A stretch of DNA of 64,000 bases. It comes from Pseudalkalibacillus sp. SCS-8. Lineage in GTDB: Bacteria > Bacillota > Bacilli > Bacillales > Fictibacillaceae. The notes under the pieces are model-generated. The model saw only the letters and a program-made list of their open reading frames with translations. It did no database searches and was not told the origin of the DNA. Each line of letters starts with the position of its first letter. The stretch's first letter is position 1. Positions 51,101 through 59,969 of this stretch are shown in pieces. The translations under genes were made by a program, and so were the position numbers. Location of the stretch: assembly GCF_040126055.1 (NCBI RefSeq), contig NZ_CP143541.1, positions 558,001-622,000 of the forward strand. Direction: 5' to 3'.

Positions 51101-54100
51101 AAAACCAAGCTGTGGATGGGGCTGTGGAAGCAACCGATCCAGATGGAGATCCATTAACGTACACGATCGGTGAAGTACCAGCACATGGGACGGCGACCGT
51201 TAATGAAACAGGAAACTGGACGTACACTCCAGCTACCGATTACATCGGAACAGACCAGTTCACAATCGAGGTAGCTGATGGAAATGGTGGTACAGTTACT
51301 TCGACCATTTCCGTGAATGTGACGGAACCGATCAATCAGTTGCCTGTAGTTGACAATGCCAGTGTGGAAACCGAGCAAAACCAAGCTGTGGATGGTGTTG
51401 TGGAAGCAACCGATCCAGATGGAGATCCATTAACGTACGCGATCGGTGAAGTTCCAGCACATGGGACTGCTACCGTAAACGAATCCGGACACTGGACCTA
51501 CACTCCAAATGACGATTATATCGGTACAGACTATTTTTCTGTAGAGGTATCAGATGGAAAAGGTGGTATAGTTACCTCAACCATTTCTGTGAATGTAATG
51601 GAACCAGTCAATCAGTTGCCTGTTGTCGACAATGCCAGTGTAGAAACGGAACAAAATAAAGCTGTCGCAGGTCTCGTTAAAGCTTCGGATCCAAATGGCG
51701 ATCCATTAACGTACGCGATCGGTGAAGTTCCCGTTCATGGAACGGCTACCGTAAACGACTCCGGAAACTGGACGTACACTCCAGATGCCGACTATATCGG
51801 TATGGACCAGTTTTCAGTAAAGGTATCAGATGGGAAAGGTGGGACAGTAGCTTCAACCATTTCTGTTAATGTGACGGAACCGGTCAATCACCTTCCAACA
51901 GTGAGTAATTACAGTGAAGAAACTGAAATGAACCAATCTGTTGGTGGGAAAGTAATCGGAAATGATCCGGATAACGATGCGCTTTCCTACAGAATGAAGG
52001 AAGCACCAACAAACGGGACAGCTACTGTAAATGCAGATGGGAGCTGGACGTATACACCAGCGACGGATTTTACTGGAGCAGATCAATTTTCAGTAGAGGT
52101 ATCGGATGGTCGAGGCGGTACAGTTACATCCACCATATCCATCAATGTCCTTGAACCAGTGAACCATATTCCAACAGTGGACAACTACAATGAAAAGACC
52201 GAACAGAATACGATGGTTAGTGGCAGAATAACTGGAGCGGATCCGGACGGGGACTCATTAAGTTATATGAAAAATAGTGATCCGAGTAATGGAACTGCCA
52301 CAGTAGATTCGGATGGAAACTGGTCATATACACCGCATACAGATTTCACTGGTATGGATCAGTTCACTGTACAAGTGTCGGATGGTCGAGGTGGTACAGC
52401 CATTTCAACTGTATCCATCAATGTGGCGAAGTCCAATCAATTACCTGTAGCGGACAACTACAATGAACAGATCGAACAAAATACTTCCATCAGTGGAAAA
52501 GTAGTTGCAACAGATCCGGATGGGGATAGTCTGATTTACAGCATAAATCGTGCAGCAAGTCATGGTACAGCAGTCGTTAAGGCTGATGGAACTTGGACCT
52601 ATACACCTAACACAGGTTATGTTGGAACAGATCAATTCACTGTAAAAGTTTCCGATGAAAAAGGCGGAGAAGTAATCTCGACAATCTCCATCAATGTACT
52701 TGAGCCAGTGAACCAGTTACCGACAGTCGAAAACGAAAATGTCCAAACGGAACACAATCAGCCTGTAGAGGGGAAAGTAATCGGCCATGATGAAGATGGC
52801 GACACACTGACGTATAGCAAAGAAAGTGAACCTGCTCACGGGACAGCCGTCTTGTATGCAGATGGAACTTGGAGCTATACACCAGAGACAGGATACGTTG
52901 GAACAGATCAGTTCACTGTAAAAGTCACCGATGGAAAAGGCGGGGAAGCTATTTCCACAATCTCCATCAATGTTCTCGAGCCAGTGAACCAATTACCGAC
53001 TGTAGACAACTATAATGTGAAAACAGACCATAATATGCCTGTAGAGGGGAAAGTAATCGGCCATGATGAAGATGGCGACACACTAACGTATAGCAAAGAA
53101 AGTGAACCTACTCACGGGACAGCCATCTTGAATGCAGATGGAACATGGTCTTATACACCTAACACTGGTTACGTAGGGACGGACCAATTCACAGTAAACG
53201 TTTCCGACGGAAAAGGCGGGGAAGCCATTTCCACAATTTCGATCAACGTTCTGGAGCCAGTGAATGAGCTGCCAGTAGTAGATAACTATAATATACAGAC
53301 GGAACTAAATAGATCTGTTGAGGGTGTTGTAAAAGGAACGGACCCAGATGGAGATCCAATATTCTATAAAAAAGGAAGCGATTCTGTACATGGAATGGTT
53401 GAAGTCGGTGAAGACGGCAGTTGGATTTATACACCGAATACCGGATACATCGGTACAGATAGCTTTACAGTAGAGCTATCAGATGGTCGCGGGGGCTTGG
53501 CCACATCAACGATCTCGATAAACGTGATGGAACCTGTCAACCAGCTTCCTGCTGTTGACAACTACAATGTGGAAACCGAGCAAAACGTAGCGGTTGAAGG
53601 CCGGGTAATGGGAGAAGATCCGGATGGGGACACAGTAACCTACACGATTGGGACAAATCCTGCTCATGGAAAGGTTTCTTTGAACACAGATGGAACGTGG
53701 TCGTATACCCCAGAATTTGATTATATCGGCTATGACAGCTTTACTGTTGAAGTTGCGGATGGAAAAGGCGGCGTTGTGATCTCAACAATCTCCATCAACG
53801 TGAAAGAACTGGTAAACCATGCTCCGACGGTAGGAAACTATACCGAGACGACTGAAGAAGATACGCCGCTTACAGGTAAGGTTACAGGTGAAGATCCAGA
53901 TGACGATACGTTGACATATAGTATGGATCATCCACCAGTCCACGGGACTGTCGAAGTGAAAGAAGACGGAACATGGACGTATACACCTGAAGCCGACTAT
54001 GTCGGTGTCGATCATTTCCGCGTGCTTGTTACGGATGAACAAGGTGCCACAGCTGTATCAACGGTCACAGTAGAAATTACAGAGATGGTCACCAACATCA

Positions 54101-56433
54101 ACATTGATGGCGGGGATGAGCGTAAAACAGTTGACCGTACACCATTAATTGTAGGAGAAGCGGATGCCCAGGAGTTCTCAGATGTATCTGTACAAATTGT
54201 CGATGAAAGTGGAAATGTCATTGAAGAAGGTAAGACAAGCCTTGTGGATGGCCGTTGGAGTTATCAGGTCACGCAAGTATTGAAACCTGGCACATTTAAA
54301 ATTGTTGCAATATTAAAGGGGAAGAATCAAGAAAAGCTGAATCGTGATGAACAAATTCTTGAAATCGAAGCTGCGGAACTGAACCTCGAACTTGTTTCAA
54401 GTCCTGCTACTATTGTCGGTGACGGAAAGACAAGGGCGATCTTGACAGCGGTCATTAAGGACTCGAATGGAAAGCCGATCAAGGGAGAAAAGGTTTCATT
54501 CTCTACGGAAGCTGGAACACTTGCTTCCAGTGAGTCCTATACGAACGAGAAAGGTGAAGCAATTGTAGAACTTATTTCACCGGATATGAGCGGAACAATC
54601 GAAGGACAACGGAAAGTGATCAAGGCTTCGGTTTCCAACCCAGATAAGAACCTTTTCGGAGAAAGTGAAATTGTGGTCCATTTCGTCCCTGCATCTGTGA
54701 ACGGAGTCATTATGGATTCCAATTTGAATGAACCGATACCAGGCGCGTTGATTGAAATTGAAGAAGATTTCAATCAAGATGGGATCATTGATTTTTCCAT
54801 TCAAACCTATACCGATGAAAATGGAGCGTATGATATTGCAGTACCATATGCAAATTGGGATTATACGTTGAACGTAACAGCTACGTCCACAGTGGAAGGT
54901 CACACCTTCCCGATTGAATATAGCATGACGGCTAAAGTGGGCGAAATCTCAGGAGTCGGCGAAAAGATCAAATCTCAAAAAACAGTATCCGGCCAATTGT
55001 ATATTTTCGATCAGGTTACCAACTTACCAGAAGGAATCAGCTCGTTTGCAAATGGAGCGAAAGTGAAGCCTGTTGTACTGAATGATGGTTCTGGCAACTT
55101 GAAAGTGGATGTAGACGATTCAGGTAAATATACGATTACTGGCGGAGAAGCAGGCCAAACCTACGATATCCTTTTGAACGTAGAAGTAACGGATAAGAAT
55201 GGAGCTTCCCACTTACTTGTAGGGAAAAAAATCAGTGTCAAGGTTCCGGAAGATGGCGTGTCAGAAGTTCAAACAACATTGATTGATCCATATGGGATCA
55301 TCATCGATGATGAAACAGGCTTACCGATTGAAGGCGTCAACGTACAGTTATACTGGGCTGATACAGAACTGAACAGGAATAAAGGGAGAACACCTCATAC
55401 CTTAGTAAATTTGCCGATTCTTGAGGGCTTTGCACCAAATGATAATCGGGTTCCTCAATTTTCTACTGCTGGAGGAGCTTATGCATGGATGGTCTTTCCA
55501 GATGGCGATTATTACATTGTTGCTGAGAAAGACGGCTATGTGACCTATGACAGCCGCACTGAAGGCAGAGACCGGGAAGCGGGGCCTGGTGAAGACAGCT
55601 ATATCCGAGAGGGAATCATTCATGTGGGACAAACGATCGTCGAATATGATTTCTCGATGACAGCAATCAATGATTCAGAGGAGCCGGCTAATCAGGCACC
55701 TACGATTCGGGATTATCAGTTCAAGGTGAAACAAGATACCGTATTGAGCGAGAAAGTGACTGGAAACGACTTGGATGGTGACGCCCTTACTTACAGATTG
55801 CTTACTCTACCGAACAACGGTACGATAACGGTTCAACCAGATGGATCGTTCACTTACACACCATTGCCAGGTTTTAAAGGTAATGATCAGTTTACGATTG
55901 AAGTATCAGATGAACATGGAGAGACAGCTCGTTCCACAATCAATATCATCGTTGAGGAAAATGCCACAGATGACAGTACGACCAATTTCTTGGTCGAAAC
56001 GTTTGAAAACCGTTCCATCAGTGGAAATCTAAAAGACTTGAATGTTGTGAATCCGAAGGATATTCAAGTGAAGTCTCCGGATAACGGGAAGGTAGATGTC
56101 GACCTGAACAACCTGAACTGGGTCTATACACCGGATAAGGACTTTACAGGTAAGGATCGCTTTACAATCCTGTATCATGACGAAGCGGGTGTGCTTTATA
56201 CCATTTATGTAGATGTTGTCGTTCATGAAAGCAATGTACCTATCGGCCATGACCCAGGTGAAGACAATTCGAACGATCCGGCTCCAAAGGTAGGAGAGGA
56301 TTTGACAGAGTTACCGAAAACGGGGTCTCTTCTCGATCGTAATCTATTAGTAAGCCTGGCTAGCCTGTTGGGAGTTTCAGGACTATTAATGAGAAGATTT
56401 GGTCGACGAAATGAGGATGAAGAAACAAGGTAA
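48133..56433 (+). CDS. Giant LPKTG cell-wall surface protein with tandem cadherin-like repeats
   Basis: A 2766-residue secreted, wall-anchored protein. The signal peptide covers about 1-30 (KKRLATITKAG core, likely cut after GNA). Residues 35-245 are a domain I do not recognise. About 250-700 hold five Ig-like units. Fourteen tandem 92-residue units follow (about 701-1984), each with NxLP at its start, DPDGDxLTY and a WxYTPxxxYxGxDxFTVxVSDGxGG end; these are cadherin/VCBS-like and probably bind calcium. Then come another Ig-like unit, a Big_1/invasin-like unit (about 2085-2185), CarboxypepD_reg-like modules (GVIMDSNLNEPIPGALIEI), one more cadherin-like unit (about 2520) and a degenerate one. 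The end is LPKTG, a hydrophobic helix and RRFGRRNEDEE: a sortase signal. ATG 48133 fits AAAGGAGA upstream. An adhesin or stalk role is inferred. The leader contains a CGATAAAA/TTTTATCG hairpin (48024-48068). Confidence 0.92.
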   Translation: MSKKRLATITKAGIVSSLLITPYNNIGNAAEHSGSPVVNWESVSFVPYKKSDGTLLFDPANEPGISPDEVDFVSGYSKGSGEMPSFYVGSDGSHMFFRMRLLESPYDRKGGFLSSVWFVQIAENGVHKATVGINGKSPHEDYIYVSNEKGTVVNKVNSTDGSGNNVPGTRIVEAENGQFFLDFQVPISKVNEVAPSITANSNVQFFFGTSKAANLSVINKDYMGPNDGGSFEDSASVTLSPELSFVIPSVEITSPAGFDTNTLTFTGTTTKAADGSTVEMTINGQTYETTVVNNTWSYTLPEPLNDGSYTLTVKVKNEHNNIATTKQGIQVGNPISIDGGSTIQVSSFPTTISGTFSNENGGSKKIELFIKDEAGNVLHNIRNIQVNSTTQKWSKDVSFSLGKGTYTIEAVEDVKNNAGLPRAAQTVIIDNQIDVSISSPSNNTSSEDPMPTITGSADPHAKVVVFIDEVFYREVTADSTGNWTLEIGKALSPGTHTFKARATDEIGNTKETSSINYTVTSLDISIANGSNVQLNDNIPTIRGRTTAPDGSVVDVQIGTRETMKATVKNGRWSADVLNPLDDGPHTITANVSSGGMTATATQQLTIDSSTFVTITTPENQKVTENKREPIQGTAEPNATIGINLNDGEIVRTAFADGTGNWSFVPSEDLEVGQYDARITASDVNGNVATESTSFSVNAPGNQLPSTQNYTLTTVKNELLSGTVEGTDPDNDPLSFNLGTEAANGTVNVNVDGTWTYTPDTDYTGSDQFTVKVSDGKGGVAYSTVVIEVTEPPNQPPTTVDYEIETLMNTPVSGIISAEDPDGDVLTYRLKTTATKGTATVTSEGNWEYTPNEGYVGPDHFVVEIDDGNGGITTSTVSITIKEPPNQLPEVGNYNESTVKNTPVSGKVSGTDADGDTLTYSMKTSPNHGSVEFQSDGNWTYTPGADYVGPDSFTVEVSDGKASVISEISLNVIEPENKLPIVDNYNVKTEQNQAVDGAVEATDPDGDPLTYTIGEVPAHGTATVNETGNWTYTPATDYIGTDQFTIEVADGNGGTVTSTISVNVTEPINQLPVVDNASVETEQNQAVDGVVEATDPDGDPLTYAIGEVPAHGTATVNESGHWTYTPNDDYIGTDYFSVEVSDGKGGIVTSTISVNVMEPVNQLPVVDNASVETEQNKAVAGLVKASDPNGDPLTYAIGEVPVHGTATVNDSGNWTYTPDADYIGMDQFSVKVSDGKGGTVASTISVNVTEPVNHLPTVSNYSEETEMNQSVGGKVIGNDPDNDALSYRMKEAPTNGTATVNADGSWTYTPATDFTGADQFSVEVSDGRGGTVTSTISINVLEPVNHIPTVDNYNEKTEQNTMVSGRITGADPDGDSLSYMKNSDPSNGTATVDSDGNWSYTPHTDFTGMDQFTVQVSDGRGGTAISTVSINVAKSNQLPVADNYNEQIEQNTSISGKVVATDPDGDSLIYSINRAASHGTAVVKADGTWTYTPNTGYVGTDQFTVKVSDEKGGEVISTISINVLEPVNQLPTVENENVQTEHNQPVEGKVIGHDEDGDTLTYSKESEPAHGTAVLYADGTWSYTPETGYVGTDQFTVKVTDGKGGEAISTISINVLEPVNQLPTVDNYNVKTDHNMPVEGKVIGHDEDGDTLTYSKESEPTHGTAILNADGTWSYTPNTGYVGTDQFTVNVSDGKGGEAISTISINVLEPVNELPVVDNYNIQTELNRSVEGVVKGTDPDGDPIFYKKGSDSVHGMVEVGEDGSWIYTPNTGYIGTDSFTVELSDGRGGLATSTISINVMEPVNQLPAVDNYNVETEQNVAVEGRVMGEDPDGDTVTYTIGTNPAHGKVSLNTDGTWSYTPEFDYIGYDSFTVEVADGKGGVVISTISINVKELVNHAPTVGNYTETTEEDTPLTGKVTGEDPDDDTLTYSMDHPPVHGTVEVKEDGTWTYTPEADYVGVDHFRVLVTDEQGATAVSTVTVEITEMVTNINIDGGDERKTVDRTPLIVGEADAQEFSDVSVQIVDESGNVIEEGKTSLVDGRWSYQVTQVLKPGTFKIVAILKGKNQEKLNRDEQILEIEAAELNLELVSSPATIVGDGKTRAILTAVIKDSNGKPIKGEKVSFSTEAGTLASSESYTNEKGEAIVELISPDMSGTIEGQRKVIKASVSNPDKNLFGESEIVVHFVPASVNGVIMDSNLNEPIPGALIEIEEDFNQDGIIDFSIQTYTDENGAYDIAVPYANWDYTLNVTATSTVEGHTFPIEYSMTAKVGEISGVGEKIKSQKTVSGQLYIFDQVTNLPEGISSFANGAKVKPVVLNDGSGNLKVDVDDSGKYTITGGEAGQTYDILLNVEVTDKNGASHLLVGKKISVKVPEDGVSEVQTTLIDPYGIIIDDETGLPIEGVNVQLYWADTELNRNKGRTPHTLVNLPILEGFAPNDNRVPQFSTAGGAYAWMVFPDGDYYIVAEKDGYVTYDSRTEGRDREAGPGEDSYIREGIIHVGQTIVEYDFSMTAINDSEEPANQAPTIRDYQFKVKQDTVLSEKVTGNDLDGDALTYRLLTLPNNGTITVQPDGSFTYTPLPGFKGNDQFTIEVSDEHGETARSTINIIVEENATDDSTTNFLVETFENRSISGNLKDLNVVNPKDIQVKSPDNGKVDVDLNNLNWVYTPDKDFTGKDRFTILYHDEAGVLYTIYVDVVVHESNVPIGHDPGEDNSNDPAPKVGEDLTELPKTGSLLDRNLLVSLASLLGVSGLLMRRFGRRNEDEETR
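50237..54085 (+). repeat. Fourteen tandem 276-base units in the surface-protein gene
   Basis: Unit starts fall near 50237, 50513, 50789, 51060, 51333, 51609, 51885, 52161, 52434, 52710, 52986, 53262, 53538 and 53814. Most periods are exactly 276 bases (92 codons). Neighbouring units 5/6 and 10/11 share long nearly identical DNA, a sign of recent copying, while the outer units are more diverged. Confidence 0.9.
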
Positions 56434-56472
56434 CAGCTAGCGTTGATTTGACTCTAAAAATGGGGAATAGCA

Positions 56473-57066
56473 ATGAAATTGATGGGGAATCTGTTGATCG
56501 GCCTAGCACTTCTGATTGGCGGTTATGTAGCTTATGAACAAATACATGCGTTTTATTTAGAGAAGAAATTAATCGCCAATACAGAGGAGCTTTCGGAGAG
56601 CTTACGTACGGAAATTGTAAATCGGAATGATGGAATAGTTGAGGAAGGAATGAAAGAAACCGTTCCTTTAAAGAATCTCCACATATCCATTCCGAAAATC
56701 AATTTGAAAACGAAGGTTCTGGAAGGATCGAGTACGGACATCCTAAAAGTTGCAGTAGGCCACTTGGAGGGGACAGGTCGACTTGGTGTAGAAGGGGAGA
56801 ACTTTGTTGCCTTAGGGCACCGGTCTCATGTGACCGGAAAGTTTTTCAATAGATTGGATGAGCTGTCGGTAGGCGACCAAATCGACTTCATTGCGGACAA
56901 TCAAGGCTTCCACTATAAAGTGATCGATAAGAAGATCATCGAACCGACTCAATTGGAAGTGCTGGAGCCTGTGAAAAACAAATCTATTGTTACCCTTATT
57001 ACGTGTCATCCGATGTATTCCAATAAACAAAGACTCGTAGTTGTTGGAGAGAAAGTTCCCAATTAA
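56473..57066 (+). CDS. Class D-like sortase
   Basis: A 197-residue membrane-anchored transpeptidase. One N-terminal helix (LLIGLALLIGGYVAYEQI) is followed by the sortase barrel, with catalytic His in LGHRSH (about 117) and Cys in TLITCHP (about 178), and Arg in KQRLVVVGE. The length and TLITC motif match the class D (YhcS-like) sortases of Bacillus. Forty bases separate it from the LPKTG surface protein, so that protein is its likely substrate. A terminator follows. Confidence 0.93.
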   Translation: MKLMGNLLIGLALLIGGYVAYEQIHAFYLEKKLIANTEELSESLRTEIVNRNDGIVEEGMKETVPLKNLHISIPKINLKTKVLEGSSTDILKVAVGHLEGTGRLGVEGENFVALGHRSHVTGKFFNRLDELSVGDQIDFIADNQGFHYKVIDKKIIEPTQLEVLEPVKNKSIVTLITCHPMYSNKQRLVVVGEKVPN

Positions 57067-57077
57067 CTTGATTTAAT

Positions 57078-57107
57078 GAGACATCCATTGTTGTGGATGT
57101 CTCTCTT
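57078..57107 (+). terminator. Terminator after the sortase gene
   Basis: GAGACATCCA and TGGATGTCTC form a 10-base stem with a 6-base loop, followed by TCTTTC. It closes the surface protein-sortase operon. Confidence 0.8.
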
Positions 57108-57181
57108 TCATTTAAAGTGAGTTTTGTTTAAACACTGATTCATGCGGGTATGTCTAGTATTACACCAGACAAAGGAGGAAG

Positions 57182-57364
57182 ATGAGAACAATGATGTATC
57201 TATTAGGCCTTTTACTTCCGCCTCTTGCAGTATTTTTATCAGGGAGTAAAACGCAAACACTCATCAATATCATTTTGACGATGATCGGATGGCTTCCTGG
57301 TGTCATCCATGCGTTCTTCATCATTCACCAGAAGCGTTCGGTCGGTAAAGGAAGCCTCGCGTAA
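57182..57364 (+). CDS. Pmp3/YqaE family small membrane protein
   Basis: A 60-residue protein with two hydrophobic helices (YLLGLLLPPLAVFL and INIILTMIGWLPGVIHAFFI). This is the Pmp3/YqaE (UPF0057) pattern, including the LPPLAVFL and GWLPGVIHAFFII blocks. Family members are small stress-related membrane proteolipids that affect membrane potential in yeast; their role in bacteria is unclear. A perfect AAAGGAGG lies just upstream of ATG 57182. Confidence 0.88.
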   Translation: MRTMMYLLGLLLPPLAVFLSGSKTQTLINIILTMIGWLPGVIHAFFIIHQKRSVGKGSLA

Positions 57365-57369
57365 CAGAA

Positions 57370-57392
57370 AAAACCTCCAAGTGGAGGTTTTG
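57370..57392. terminator. Bidirectional-looking terminator after the Pmp3 gene
   Basis: AAAACCTCC and GGAGGTTTT flank a short loop (AAGT). It lies directly after the stop codon and has A/T runs on both sides. Confidence 0.8.
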
Positions 57393-57437
57393 TACATAAT
57401 TTTCTCTGAATCATCCTATAATGATAGAAACTTATTT

Positions 57438-57478
57438 AACGCAGTGCTTCGTTTCAGGAAAACGGAGTGTTGCGTTTT
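57438..57478. terminator. Hairpin between convergent genes
   Basis: AACGCA...CTTCGTTT pairs with AAAACGGAG...TGCGTT and is followed by six T on the + strand. It separates the + strand Pmp3 gene from the convergent minus-strand B3/B4-domain gene. Confidence 0.7.
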
Positions 57479-57482
57479 TTAT

Positions 57483-58148
57483 TTACTTTATAAGCTTTAA
57501 CTCTGCCTCGCCACCATGGATTTGGATGAACATCTTTTCAATCGCTTGCAGCATTTCTAGAGCATGTTCATCGGTTAAGGAAGGCTGGAAGTAGACGATA
57601 TGGAGAGCCTGTGTTGTATTCTCAGTGACCATCGTCCGTTTTGAATCGACGATCGGGCTTCCAAAAGCACCTTGTCCATCCCGGGTTAGTATTTTATTGC
57701 TCATGTCCATTTCTCGACCGTTGATTCCTTCATAGGAATCTTCAGCCGAACCGATATCTACAATCACATCTCCCGTAATTTGAAATGTGTCATATATCCC
57801 AAGTGGAATCTGGTATTGAAGAGAAAAGAAATTGTTCGTATCAACGGCGGAGTGTACTGAGCCAAGTGCGGAACCTTTATATATCCGGCGTAATAACGCC
57901 TCAGAGGATGGACGGTATCTCGAAGGGTCTGTTCCGACCAGCTTGAACAATTTGCGCCATTCTTGGATGGGCTCAATAGCTGAGATCGGCTTCTCGTCAG
58001 CCTCAAGCATTAATGATTCCTGAAACAACTGTAGTCGCCCTGCTAACATTTTAGGTGGCTCAGCAACCGTGATATCATGATAGTGGATAGCTCCGACCTT
58101 GAATTCGGGGATCGATTGTTTAAGTTTTTCTGAAATGGTGATATTCAT
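57483..58148 (-). CDS. B3/B4 tRNA-binding domain protein
   Basis: A 221-residue protein related to the B3/B4 editing domain of phenylalanyl-tRNA synthetase beta subunits. The fold's landmarks are EWRKLFKLVGTDPSRYRPSSEALLRRI (about 65-90) and SVHSAVDTNNFFSLQYQIPLGIYD (about 98-121). Free-standing forms are thought to hydrolyse or bind mischarged tRNA, but for this subgroup that is inference. The start (complement of 58146-58148) follows AGAGGTGA on the minus strand. It is divergent from the next gene. Confidence 0.85.
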   Translation of the reverse strand: MNITISEKLKQSIPEFKVGAIHYHDITVAEPPKMLAGRLQLFQESLMLEADEKPISAIEPIQEWRKLFKLVGTDPSRYRPSSEALLRRIYKGSALGSVHSAVDTNNFFSLQYQIPLGIYDTFQITGDVIVDIGSAEDSYEGINGREMDMSNKILTRDGQGAFGSPIVDSKRTMVTENTTQALHIVYFQPSLTDEHALEMLQAIEKMFIQIHGGEAELKLIK

Positions 58149-58228
58149 AATGTCACCTCTTGTAATAAGGTATTTGAACTTAGTTTACCATATCAAAATC
58201 AATAACTGGAAAGGGAGTGCTTACGTAT

Positions 58229-59935
58229 ATGGACAAGCTCAGGGACATATTGAAACGGATTGATGGAAAAGGGTATAAAGCGTATAAGGATATCCGGGGA
58301 AAGTATCATTTTAATGAATTCACCCTTCACATCGATCATGTACAAGGAGATCCGTTTGCAGCTCCTTCTAAAATAAGGGTAGAGGTTCCAAAATCAAAAA
58401 CGATTTTACAGTCTGATTGGGAGTCGACACCTTCACGTAAAATCAGGGTTGAGGACACGATTGCTCGAAGTGTCGCAAAAGCGATCCGTCAAAGTGACGA
58501 TCGTGCAGGAGGTTCTGGTAAAAGTGGTGTCATTACGATTGATAAGCCAGCTCAGGAAATTCTTGAAAGGACAGCTGTTCAGTTGACTGACAGCTCTGTT
58601 ATCATCTGCTTATCAGTCGGTCTACCTGCAAGAGGCAGAAAAGTGCTGGGTAGACAAGCGGAAAAGATGCTGATGTCGATCATCCCTCAAATTTTAAAGG
58701 ATTCCATATTCGCCATCGAAGAGGAAACGATTGTCGCTGCAGTCGAGTTGTGCGATCAACAGGATGCGATTCGCGAATTCATGGCAGGGAACAGCCTCGT
58801 TGCATTTATCGCGAATGGTTCGGTTTTACCGAGGGAGAGTGGGATCAGTGACCGTCCTCTTCAATCCGATGATGTGGTCTCATTTGAAGCCCCACAGTCG
58901 TTGAGTGTTTCCATTCCCGTCCCTCATCGAAAAGAACCTATTCAAGGGATGGGGATTCAGAAAGGCATTACGTTGATCGTCGGTGGTGGATACCATGGGA
59001 AAAGTACGATGCTCGAAGCGATTGAACGCGGCGTTTATGATCATATCAGTGGGGACGGCCGCGAGTTTGTGTTGACCGATCCGAATGCGATGAAGGTACG
59101 TGCAGAAGATGGCCGGAAAATCACGAATGTCGATATTTCTCCTTTCATTCAAAACCTGCCGTTCGGCAAGGCTACGACCAACTTTACATCAGAGGATGCA
59201 AGTGGTAGTACGTCTCAGGCGGCAACAATCATTGAATCGCTTGAAGCGGGGGCAAGTGCTTTGTTGATTGATGAGGATACAAGTGCTACGAACTTCATGA
59301 TTCGTGATGAACGAATGCAACAGCTCGTTTCGAAAGAGAAGGAACCGATCACGCCTTTTATTGATAAAGTGAGACAGTTGAAGGAAGAGCATGATGTCTC
59401 GACCTTGCTTGTCATGGGCGGCTCTGGAGACTATTTTGACGTTGCGGATACGGTTATTTTAATGGACCAGTACGGTCCGTTTGATGTGACGAGTGAAGCG
59501 AAAGACATTGCACAGCATGCCGTTTCGAACCGTCAAAGGGAAGGCGGAGAACGGTTCGGAGATATCCAGTCAAGGAAGCCACAACCATCCAGTCTCGACA
59601 GCCGAAAAGGGAAACATTCGAAAGTAGCAGCGAGAGGGCTTCATACAATCCAGTATGGAACGACAGATATAAGGATTGACTTTGTCGAGCAGCTGACCGA
59701 TGCAAGCCAGACGAGGGCGATTGCAGAAATCCTCCATTATATAGAAAAGAAGAAGTGGCTTGGGTCATTACCTGTATCAGAATTGCTCTCAAAAGTTGAG
59801 CGACAATTGGATGAGAAAGGGCTTGCATCATTTACAGAATTTCCTAACCAGCATCCTGGTGACTTGGCACGGCCCCGTGTGTTAGAATTAGCTTCAGCAT
59901 TGAACCGTTTACGTACGTTGAAGATTGAACAGTGA
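58229..59935 (+). CDS. COG3044 P-loop ATPase of unknown function
   Basis: A 568-residue protein of the predicted ABC-class ATPase family COG3044 (PF09818). Walker A is GGGYHGKSTMLEAIERGVYD (about residue 250) and Walker B is GASALLIDEDTSATNFMIRD (about 340). No membrane segments. The cellular role is not established. The GTG at 58217 lies inside the ribosome binding site (AAAGGGAGTG), so ATG 58229 is the better start. It reads in the same direction as queG, 34 bases away, and may be cotranscribed with it. Confidence 0.85.
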   Translation: MDKLRDILKRIDGKGYKAYKDIRGKYHFNEFTLHIDHVQGDPFAAPSKIRVEVPKSKTILQSDWESTPSRKIRVEDTIARSVAKAIRQSDDRAGGSGKSGVITIDKPAQEILERTAVQLTDSSVIICLSVGLPARGRKVLGRQAEKMLMSIIPQILKDSIFAIEEETIVAAVELCDQQDAIREFMAGNSLVAFIANGSVLPRESGISDRPLQSDDVVSFEAPQSLSVSIPVPHRKEPIQGMGIQKGITLIVGGGYHGKSTMLEAIERGVYDHISGDGREFVLTDPNAMKVRAEDGRKITNVDISPFIQNLPFGKATTNFTSEDASGSTSQAATIIESLEAGASALLIDEDTSATNFMIRDERMQQLVSKEKEPITPFIDKVRQLKEEHDVSTLLVMGGSGDYFDVADTVILMDQYGPFDVTSEAKDIAQHAVSNRQREGGERFGDIQSRKPQPSSLDSRKGKHSKVAARGLHTIQYGTTDIRIDFVEQLTDASQTRAIAEILHYIEKKKWLGSLPVSELLSKVERQLDEKGLASFTEFPNQHPGDLARPRVLELASALNRLRTLKIEQ

Positions 59936-59969
59936 TTAAACCACATTTTAAAAGAAAGGGGGTCAAACG

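Noticed and set aside
50237..54085. Regularly spaced repeats as a CRISPR array
   Set aside because: The 276-base units are in frame, coding and without short identical repeats separated by unique spacers; they encode cadherin-like domains.
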